DNA of 5,543 bases from Akkermansiaceae bacterium (lineage in GTDB: Bacteria; Verrucomicrobiota; Verrucomicrobiia; Verrucomicrobiales; Akkermansiaceae), in contig JAQGPE010000716.1 of assembly GCA_028293225.1 (NCBI GenBank), positions 1 to 5,543 on the forward strand, read 5' to 3'. The notes under the pieces are model-generated. The model was not told where the DNA came from and ran no database searches. It saw nothing but the letters and a program-made list of their open reading frames with translations. The stretch's first letter is position 1. Every line of letters starts with the position of its first letter. Made by a program: the position numbers and the translations under genes. Below, in pieces: positions 1 to 5,180 of the stretch.

Positions 1-630
1 CATTCCTATGGTGCCGACCCCTCAGATCCCTGGACGATCTTCTGGACTCACGTCACCGGGCTGAGAGCGATGGACTATGCCTCTGCCATCGCCATGCCGG
101 AGGGAAATCCGGTCCGGCATTCACCCCGGCCGAATGCCCTCCAGCAGGCTTTCGAGGAAACCTACCGGCACGCGCTGGACGGCTTTTCGGAGACCGGCAT
201 GCTCGGGCTGACCACCAGTCTGGGCCGTCTCATCGGCCTGCTGCGCATCTACTCCCGTACCCGCACCGCGCGCGCCCACCGGGCGGAGGACCGCATCCTC
301 ACGGCGATCCGCAAGCTCCAGTCGGAGCCGATGAAGGACTGGACCCTTCCGGAACTCGCCGCCGGGGCGGGCATGTCGGTGCCGCATTTCTCCGACCTTT
401 TCACCAAACAGGCCGGGGTGCCACCGAAGCAATTCCTGATTCAGCAGCGCCTGCAGATCGCCTCCGCGCTGATACAGGAGCCCGGCCTCAGCGTCGCTCA
501 GATCGCGGCAAGAGTGGGCTACGAGGATCCCTACTATTTCAGCCGCCTGTTTCACAAACACACCGGCCAGTCACCGCAGAGCTACCGCAAGGAAATCGCC
601 CGCCATTCGTCGGCGCGCACCTCTCAGTGA
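1..630 (+). CDS. AraC/XylS-family transcriptional regulator, 5'-truncated by window edge
   Basis: The frame is open from base 1 to a TGA at 628-630 and gives 209 visible residues. The first ATG (base 70) is unlikely to be the real start, because the codons before it read HSYGADPSDPWTIFWTHVTG. That peptide looks like the end of the AraC-type cupin sensor domain, so the true start probably lies well upstream. A linker and helices follow, then the C-terminal DNA-binding domain with two helix-turn-helix units. The first is around visible residues 114-139 (WTLPELAAGAGMSVPHFSDL). The second is around 163-187 (LSVAQIAARVGYEDPYYFSR) and is followed by the family-typical GQSPQSYRK. Proteins of this build usually activate sugar or carbohydrate genes, but the target is not visible here. 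The gene converges on the MFS pump gene and overlaps its end by 7 bp, so it is probably not part of the efflux unit. Family assignment is firm; the ligand is unknown. Confidence 0.93.
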   Translation, partial: HSYGADPSDPWTIFWTHVTGLRAMDYASAIAMPEGNPVRHSPRPNALQQAFEETYRHALDGFSETGMLGLTTSLGRLIGLLRIYSRTRTARAHRAEDRILTAIRKLQSEPMKDWTLPELAAGAGMSVPHFSDLFTKQAGVPPKQFLIQQRLQIASALIQEPGLSVAQIAARVGYEDPYYFSRLFHKHTGQSPQSYRKEIARHSSARTSQ

Positions 631-2201
631 GCGTCCGGGGAAGGGCTCGGCGCTCCAGTGGATTTCCGCATCAGCGGGACCATCAGCGCCGCGACAACCA
701 GACAGGCCGAGAGGCAGAGGAAGGCGTCACCAAAGGTCAGTGTCTGCGCTTCGCGGAAGGTCAGGGACCACAGTCTCTTCAGTGCCACACCCTGGCCGTG
801 ATCGGGATCGCCGCCGAAGATCGCGGCGCTGGCATTTCCGCTGCGATGCAGGAATTCGACCATGGCCGTATTCGTCGAGTTGAGATGCTCGGCCAATCTG
901 AGGAAATGCAGGTTGGTCCGGCCAATGAGCAGCGTGCTACAGCCGGCGATGCCGATCGCTCCACCCAGATTTCGCATCAGGTTGAAGAGACCGGAGGCAA
1001 GCTTCAGCCGGTTCGGTGGCAGGCCGCCCAGCGTCAGTGTGACCGCGGGTGCGACCGCGAACTGTTGGGAAAATCCGCGCAACGCCTGAGGCAGCAGCAG
1101 TTCTTTCCAGCCCCATTCGTGGTTCAGCGAAGAGAAGCTCCACATCGAAAGCGCGAATAGGCCGAGCCCGAACATCATCAGCCAGCGCATGTCGATTTTC
1201 CGCGTCAGGAAGGTGTAAAACGGGATGGCTAGTATTTGGAAGATCCCGGTGGAGAACATCGCCAGACCGATCTGCAGCGAGCTGAAACCCCGCACCCGGC
1301 CGAGGAATAGCGGGGTCATGTAGATGGTCGCAAAGATCCCCATCCCGGCCACAAAGGAGAAGAAGCAACCCAGCAGGAAGTTCCGGTCCTTGAACGCCCG
1401 CAGGTCAACGATGGGGTTTTTGAAGGTGAGGCTGCGCCAGATGAAAGCGATCCCCGACAGCCCGGAGATCCAGGCGGTGGTGCGGATCTCGGGATCGTCC
1501 AGCCAGTCCCAGCGCGCCCCCTCTTCCAGCGTGTATTCCAGGCAGCCGAGGAAGGCCGCCATCAGGATCATCCCAAGGTAGTCGGCGCCCTTCAGCAGCG
1601 AGCGATCAGCCTTGTCGATCCTCACCAGCAGCGGCACTACGACGGCGACGAAGATCCCCGGCACCAGGTTCACGAAGAACAGCCAGTGCCATGAGTAGTT
1701 CTCGGTGATCCAGCCGCCCACCGTCGGACCGAAGGTCGGCGCCAGCGACCCGAGCGCTCCGATCACTGCTGCGGCGAGCATTCGCTGCTGGCCCTGGAAG
1801 TAGACAAAGGCCGTGGTGAAAACCGTCGGAATCATCGAGCCGCCCAGAAAGCCCTGCAGTGCTCGGAACGCCATCATGCTGTGAATATCCCATGCCAGTC
1901 CGCACAGCATGCTGCTGACCGTGAAACCGATCGCGGAAATGCAGAACAGCCAGCGCGTCGACATCACCCGCGACAGCCAGCCGGAGAGGGGAATCACCAC
2001 GATCTCGGCGATCAGGTAGCTCGACTGGACCCATGACAATTCATCCGGGCTTGCGGACAGGCCGCCGCCGATATCGGCCAGCGAGGACGAGACGATCTGA
2101 ATGTCGAGCAGCGCGATGAAGAAGCCCACGCACATGGCGGCGAAGGCAAAGACCTTCTTCTTCTGGCTCATTTCGCTGACCGGAATGATGTCGGCGCTCA
2201 T
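624..2201 (-). CDS. DHA2 (EmrB/QacA-type) MFS multidrug efflux permease
   Basis: This 525-residue inner-membrane protein has about 14 hydrophobic segments, close to the usual length of EmrB-type pumps. It should use the proton gradient to export drugs or other toxic amphipathic compounds. Visible family marks are Asp33 in helix 1 (LLDIQIV), the helix 2-3 loop GWLSRVMSTRWLF (74-86, a degenerate motif A), RALQG at 113-117 (motif B), and the antiporter motif C at 150-165 (LAPTFGPTVGGW). A polar stretch around 436-480, before the last helix, fits the long periplasmic loop of DHA2 members. The start ATG at 2199-2201 directly precedes MSADIIPVSEMSQKKKVFAF; upstream bases show no Shine-Dalgarno, so coupling to the adaptor gene is plausible. 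The adaptor stop lies 6 bp upstream, which marks an operon. The stop TGA (complement of 624-626) overlaps the convergent AraC gene. The substrate cannot be named from sequence. Confidence 0.95.
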   Translation of the reverse strand: MSADIIPVSEMSQKKKVFAFAAMCVGFFIALLDIQIVSSSLADIGGGLSASPDELSWVQSSYLIAEIVVIPLSGWLSRVMSTRWLFCISAIGFTVSSMLCGLAWDIHSMMAFRALQGFLGGSMIPTVFTTAFVYFQGQQRMLAAAVIGALGSLAPTFGPTVGGWITENYSWHWLFFVNLVPGIFVAVVVPLLVRIDKADRSLLKGADYLGMILMAAFLGCLEYTLEEGARWDWLDDPEIRTTAWISGLSGIAFIWRSLTFKNPIVDLRAFKDRNFLLGCFFSFVAGMGIFATIYMTPLFLGRVRGFSSLQIGLAMFSTGIFQILAIPFYTFLTRKIDMRWLMMFGLGLFALSMWSFSSLNHEWGWKELLLPQALRGFSQQFAVAPAVTLTLGGLPPNRLKLASGLFNLMRNLGGAIGIAGCSTLLIGRTNLHFLRLAEHLNSTNTAMVEFLHRSGNASAAIFGGDPDHGQGVALKRLWSLTFREAQTLTFGDAFLCLSACLVVAALMVPLMRKSTGAPSPSPDAH

Positions 2202-2207
2202 GGTCGC

Positions 2208-3353
2208 TTATTTGGAGTTGTGGACGTTGATCCGGGCGGTCACCGACAAGCCGGGGCGCAGGTCGCCGAAGGACGAGCCAGCTTCGTCGAGAGCGACCCG
2301 CACCGGAACGCGCTGGACTATCTTGGTGAAGTTGCCGGTCGCGTTTTCCGGGGGCAGCACGCTGAAGCGCGCGCCGGTGGCGGGGGAAAGGCTTTCGACA
2401 TGGCCGTGGAAGACCTTGCCGGAATGCGAGTCGGCCTCGATCTCCACCGCCATGCCCGGCCGCATCTGGGCGATCTGGCTTTCCTTGAAGTTGGCATCGA
2501 TCCACAGCCCGGTGGTGGGAACCAGTGAGATCAGTTGGGTGCCGGCCGGAGCGAAGGCTCCGTTCTGGGCGCTGCGATTTCCCACCACTCCGTCCACCGG
2601 CGCTCTCAGCTCGGTGTAGCTCAGGTTGAGCTGAGCCATGTCGCGGTCGGCAGTGGCCTTCTGCAGCGAGGCTTTGATCTGCGCTTCCTTTGAGTCGATC
2701 ACTCCCAGCTGCAGCTTCGCGGCTTCCAGAGTGGCATGGGCTTTAATGCCCTCGGCCGTGGCGCTCTTGTAGTCGGCGTCGGCCTTTTCGAAGTCATGCC
2801 GGGAGGCGGCGGAACTCTCTAACAACTTCCGGCTGCGCTCCTCCTGGTTCTTGGTGAGATCGATGTCCGCATCGGTGACGGAAATCGCTGCCTCTTCCTG
2901 CGCCACCACCGCCTCCTGCAGCTTGCGGCTGGCGGCCAGCTCGATCAGGGCGGCCTGCTGCTCGGAAATGCCGGCCTCCGCTTTCGCCAGAGCGGCGCGG
3001 AAATCGCGGTCGTCCAGCCGCAACAGCAGATCGCCGGCATGAACCATTTGGTTGTCCTCCACGGCCACTTCTTCGATGAAACTGGAGACCTTGGGCGCGA
3101 TGACGGTGATGTTGCCGCCCACGTAGGCATCATCCGTCTTCTCGATGAAGCGGCCGACCGTGTACCAGTCGTAGCCGAGCTTGGTGGCCCCGGCCGTTGC
3201 CGCGATGGCGAGGAGGGTGGCGAGGATGCGCTTGCGATGGTTCTTCTGCGGCGCGGCCGGAGACGCAGCGGTCTCGGCAGTCTGCGGAATGACGGCGGGC
3301 TCGGCTGCTTTGGCCGCGGGAGCCTTCGGCGGAGCGAGTTGAAGAGTGCTCAT
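2208..3353 (-). CDS. EmrA/HlyD-family membrane fusion protein (efflux adaptor)
   Basis: This 381-residue periplasmic adaptor should link the MFS pump to an outer-membrane channel. In order it has an Ala/Pro-rich cytoplasmic tail (1-38), one membrane anchor (about 42-58, after HRKR), the EmrA-like TDDAYVGG (73-80), a first lipoyl half (82-118), a long helical coiled-coil hairpin (about 119-240), the second lipoyl half with LRAPVDGVVGNR (249-260), and a beta-barrel with WIDANFKESQ (284-293). The stretch ARFSVLPPENATGNFTKIVQ (328-347) is very characteristic of EmrA-type proteins. I place the start at the ATG of 3351-3353 (MSTLQLAPP). The same frame stays open 98 codons further upstream, but that extension runs through a likely operator and into tetR, and its composition is not protein-like. 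No Shine-Dalgarno is visible. The gene ends 6 bp before the pump gene. A TetR-type operator 20 bp upstream of the start suggests control by the neighbouring repressor. Confidence 0.95.
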   Translation of the reverse strand: MSTLQLAPPKAPAAKAAEPAVIPQTAETAASPAAPQKNHRKRILATLLAIAATAGATKLGYDWYTVGRFIEKTDDAYVGGNITVIAPKVSSFIEEVAVEDNQMVHAGDLLLRLDDRDFRAALAKAEAGISEQQAALIELAASRKLQEAVVAQEEAAISVTDADIDLTKNQEERSRKLLESSAASRHDFEKADADYKSATAEGIKAHATLEAAKLQLGVIDSKEAQIKASLQKATADRDMAQLNLSYTELRAPVDGVVGNRSAQNGAFAPAGTQLISLVPTTGLWIDANFKESQIAQMRPGMAVEIEADSHSGKVFHGHVESLSPATGARFSVLPPENATGNFTKIVQRVPVRVALDEAGSSFGDLRPGLSVTARINVHNSK

Positions 3354-3372
3354 GGCTGGAGAGATAGATGAT

Positions 3373-3392
3373 GAAACCGACCGGTTGGTATG
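3373..3392. promoter_or_regulatory. Likely TetR operator O2 upstream of the efflux operon
   Basis: GAAACCGACCGGTTGGTATG matches O1 at 16 of 20 positions, including ACCGGT in the centre and GGTATG at the right edge; the following T is also shared. Its own symmetry is weaker (7 of 10 pairs). It lies 20 bp upstream of the adaptor ATG, in the 79-bp gap after tetR, where a bound repressor would block the efflux operon promoter or elongation. I could not find a clean -35/-10 pair here on the minus strand. Confidence 0.75.
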
Positions 3393-3432
3393 TGATGCGG
3401 GCAAATCGAAGCAGAAAAGAAGGGAGGGATGA

Positions 3433-4116
3433 TTAAGAGGCTGCGATGGCAGGCTTGCCGCTTGCGATGGCAGGCTTGCGGCGCGTCTTGACCTTCCTGA
3501 AAGCGGCCTCCGGGAAAAAGCTTCGCAGGCAGGTGATGAAGCTCTCGATATTGTCGACGACGACTTCATTGGAGTCGGCGGCCTTGGCGATGAGAATTGC
3601 GCCTTGGAACATCGAGATGAACATGGAAGCCAGCGAGCGCGGATCAAAGACGGCCTCAGGCGCGTAGAGAGCCTTGGCGGCTTCCAGATCCAGCTCCAGA
3701 TCCTTCGTCATCTTGGCGAAGGCGCCCTGGAAGATCTCCCGCAGATCGGGATGGGTGGTGGACAGCTCCTGGGCCAGGGTGCCGATCAGGCAGCTGTAAA
3801 TGTTGTGCAGGCGTTCACTCGACTTCAGGAACTCCAGGCGGCTCATCACCCGGTCGAGCGGATCCGGCAGGGACAGGAACCCAGCCTCTTCGTAGGATTT
3901 CATCTTTTCCTCGCGGAAAAGGAAGGCGGCCTCTTTGGTCAGATCTTCCTTACTAGGGAAGTAGTGGAAGAAGCCGCCCTTGGTGGTTCCGGCGGCCTCG
4001 CAGATCTCAGCCACGCTGGTGGCGTTGAAGCCCTTCATCCGCATGAGCTCGATCCCGGCGTTGAGCAGCTTGCGCTTCGTCTCCGGAATGTCCTGTGAGC
4101 TGATGTGAGTTTTCAT
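3433..4116 (-). CDS. TetR/AcrR-family transcriptional repressor
   Basis: This 227-residue regulator has the family's N-terminal helix-turn-helix: KRKLLNAGIELMRMKGF (14-30), then TSVAEICEAAGTTKGGFFHY (33-52) and FPSKEDL. The rest is the helical ligand and dimer domain. Its IYSCLIGTLAQELS stretch (106-119) puts Cys109 where NemR of E. coli has its sensing Cys106 (my recollection of the NemR sequence, not an alignment). Other cysteines are Cys39 and Cys196. The start ATG (complement of 4114-4116) gives a normal TetR N-terminus; the frame runs 57 codons further upstream but encodes nothing family-like. The start codon lies at the edge of a palindrome at 4114-4133, and a related site precedes the efflux operon. 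I infer repression of itself and of that operon, relieved by a ligand or by cysteine modification. The C-terminal tail carries a duplicated heptad ending in KPAIA, which is unusual. The gene is followed after 79 bp by the adaptor gene on the same strand. Confidence 0.94.
   Translation of the reverse strand: MKTHISSQDIPETKRKLLNAGIELMRMKGFNATSVAEICEAAGTTKGGFFHYFPSKEDLTKEAAFLFREEKMKSYEEAGFLSLPDPLDRVMSRLEFLKSSERLHNIYSCLIGTLAQELSTTHPDLREIFQGAFAKMTKDLELDLEAAKALYAPEAVFDPRSLASMFISMFQGAILIAKAADSNEVVVDNIESFITCLRSFFPEAAFRKVKTRRKPAIASGKPAIAAS
3442..3483. repeat. 21-bp imperfect tandem duplication at the tetR 3' end
   Basis: Two adjacent 21-bp units (3442-3462 and 3463-3483) match at 19 of 21 bases, and the first 17 are identical. 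The unit length is seven codons, so the reading frame is kept; on the tetR strand they encode RRKPAIA then SGKPAIA, just before the final AS. This looks like a recent slippage duplication that lengthened the TetR tail without breaking the gene. Confidence 0.9.
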
Positions 4117-4139
4117 ACAGACCGGTCGGTATGTAGAAT
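4110..4139 (+). promoter_or_regulatory. Putative divergent promoter facing the SDR gene
   Basis: TTTTCA (4110-4115, 4 of 6 to TTGACA) and TAGAAT (4134-4139, 5 of 6 to TATAAT) are separated by 18 bp, and operator O1 almost fills that spacer. If used, it would start transcription near 4146 and leave an SDR leader of about 145 bases. This would place the SDR under the same TetR control. Found by eye only; the -35 is weak, and another promoter nearer the SDR is possible. Confidence 0.4.
4114..4133. promoter_or_regulatory. Likely TetR operator O1 at the tetR start and tetR/SDR divergent promoters
   Basis: CATACAGACCGGTCGGTATG is a 20-bp inverted repeat with 9 of 10 base pairs symmetric about the central CC/GG; the mismatch is A4119 against G4128. 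It overlaps the tetR start codon (complement of 4114-4116). A second copy, 16 of 20 identical, lies before the adaptor gene, and that recurrence next to a TetR gene is the main support. The size and GACCGGTC core fit TetR-family operators. Binding is inferred, not shown. Confidence 0.8.
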
Positions 4140-4158
4140 GGCGCCGACCCGATGTCAA
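4130..4158 (-). promoter_or_regulatory. Putative sigma70-type promoter of tetR
   Basis: Reading the minus strand, a perfect TTGACA (complement of 4153-4158) is followed after exactly 17 bp by TACATA (complement of 4130-4135, 3 of 6 to TATAAT). The -10 box lies inside operator O1, so bound TetR would exclude polymerase. Transcription would begin only about 5-8 bases before the tetR ATG at 4116, giving a leaderless or nearly leaderless message. The -35 is strong and the -10 weak. Confidence 0.6.
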
Positions 4159-4218
4159 GCGGGCGGGCCGGGAAAATCTTTGGCGCATTCCGCAAGTCGA
4201 GTGGCGGCTCGGGCCAGT

Positions 4219-4238
4219 GTGCGGGGTGCGGAATCCGC
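4219..4238. promoter_or_regulatory. Small palindrome with overlapping direct repeat upstream of the SDR
   Basis: GCGGAATCCGC (4228-4238) is a perfect inverted repeat of 5-bp arms around one A, and it overlaps a direct repeat GTGCGG-G-GTGCGG (4219-4231). It lies 52 bp before the SDR start, where an activator or repressor site would be expected. It is unlike operators O1 and O2. No consensus is known to me; short GC-rich symmetry can arise by chance. Confidence 0.25.
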
Positions 4239-4290
4239 TACGGTAGGGGAGTCGGCAGGACATGAAGTCCGCCGCAAACCGCTCCATCTC

Positions 4291-5166
4291 ATGAAATCAC
4301 AAGTTTGGTTGATCACAGGTAGCTCCCGCGGCCTTGGCCGTGCTCTCACCGAGGCAGTGCTGGCCGCCGGTCATCAGGTCATCGCCACCGCCCGTAAGCC
4401 GGAACAGCTCAGCGGGTTCGCTGCCAAGTACGGTGAACAGATCAGAACTATTGCGCTCGATGTGACCGCGCCGCAGCAGGCCGAGGCGGCGGTCCAGACC
4501 GCGATCGATGCCTTCGGCCGCCTCGACGTGGTCGTCAACAACGCCGGCTACGGCTTCACCTCTTCTTTCGAGCAAATGCCTGAAGCGGACTTCCGCAGCC
4601 AGATCGACACCAACTTCTGGGGCGTGGTGAATGTGACCCGCGCCGCCCTGCCGGTTCTGCGCAAGCAGCGCTCCGGGCACATCATCCAGGTCAGCTCGGT
4701 CGGCGGCCGCTTCGGCGTGGCGGGTCTTTCGGCTTATCACGCCGCCAAGTTCGCAGTCGAAGGCTTCAGCGAAACGGTGGCGGGCGAGATCGCTCCCTTC
4801 GGTGTGAAAATGACCATCGTCGAGCCGGGCGGATTCCGCACCGACTGGGCGACGGACTCGATGGTGACGGTGCCGCCTTCGGACGACTACCAGGCCTCGG
4901 TGGGCGTGATCCTCGGCTACATGGAGGAGCACCGCGCCCAGATGCCCGGCGACCCGGCCAAGGCCGCGCAGGCGATCCTGAACCTGACTGCGATGGAGTC
5001 GCCGCCGCTGCGCCTGCCACTGGGCACCGACGCCCTGGTGCTGCTGCGCCACAACTACCAGAAATCGCTGGATGAGCTGGAGCAATATGCCGACATCACG
5101 CGGTCGACGAACTTCGACGGATTGGAGATTTCCGAGACCGGCCACGCCATCGTAGACTCCCACTGA
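4291..5166 (+). CDS. Classical short-chain dehydrogenase/reductase (SDR), NAD(P)-dependent oxidoreductase
   Basis: This 291-residue cytoplasmic enzyme has a complete classical SDR set: the cofactor motif TGSSRGLG (9-16), Asp57 in LDVT, NNAG (83-86), structural Asn108 (DTNFWG), catalytic Ser136, Tyr149 and Lys153 (YHAAK), and the EPGGFRT loop (178-184). Arg35 after strand 2 (ATARKPEQL) suggests a preference for NADPH. The extra C-terminal 40-50 residues make it a little longer than the 250-residue family norm, as in many SDRs annotated only as oxidoreductases. It should reduce a carbonyl or oxidise an alcohol; the substrate is unknown. The start at 4291 (MKSQVWLITG) places the Rossmann fold at the N-terminus. 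The frame is open from 4105, but that would add 62 residues overlapping tetR and its operator, so I reject it. The gene is divergent from tetR with a 174-bp gap and is followed after 14 bp by an AraC-type regulator. Confidence 0.95.
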   Translation: MKSQVWLITGSSRGLGRALTEAVLAAGHQVIATARKPEQLSGFAAKYGEQIRTIALDVTAPQQAEAAVQTAIDAFGRLDVVVNNAGYGFTSSFEQMPEADFRSQIDTNFWGVVNVTRAALPVLRKQRSGHIIQVSSVGGRFGVAGLSAYHAAKFAVEGFSETVAGEIAPFGVKMTIVEPGGFRTDWATDSMVTVPPSDDYQASVGVILGYMEEHRAQMPGDPAKAAQAILNLTAMESPPLRLPLGTDALVLLRHNYQKSLDELEQYADITRSTNFDGLEISETGHAIVDSH

Positions 5167-5180
5167 ACCTCACGTCCGCC

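Noticed and set aside
805..832. Inverted repeat CGCCG...CGGCG as a possible terminator for the first AraC gene
   Set aside because: Short arms, no following T-run, and it lies inside MFS coding sequence.
627..1160. 177-codon plus-strand open frame over the MFS gene end
   Set aside because: It is Gln/Arg-rich with no recognisable domain and lies opposite a well-supported membrane protein.
3150..3166. CCGACC-like match to the operator inside the adaptor gene
   Set aside because: Only a six-base similarity with no symmetry, within coding sequence; likely chance.
3354..3647. 98-codon upstream extension of the adaptor reading frame
   Set aside because: It overlaps tetR on the same strand in another frame and crosses operator O2; the Ser/Pro/Arg-rich sequence is not adaptor-like, and the EmrA-type N-terminus fits the ATG at 3353.
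3604..4098. 164-codon plus-strand open frame over tetR
   Set aside because: Shadow of the tetR coding strand; no family features.
4117..4287. 57-codon upstream extension of tetR
   Set aside because: It has Arg/Ser/Pro-rich filler composition, covers the likely promoter and operator, and TetR proteins normally begin shortly before the HTH domain, as the ATG at 4116 gives.
4105..4290. 62-codon upstream extension of the SDR
   Set aside because: It overlaps the tetR start and operator O1; the Rossmann motif TGxxxGxG belongs near the N-terminus, as it does from the ATG at 4291.
4297..5163. 288-codon open frame antisense to the SDR
   Set aside because: Its His/Arg/Val-rich composition is the mirror of a GC-rich coding strand; the plus strand encodes a complete SDR with all catalytic residues.
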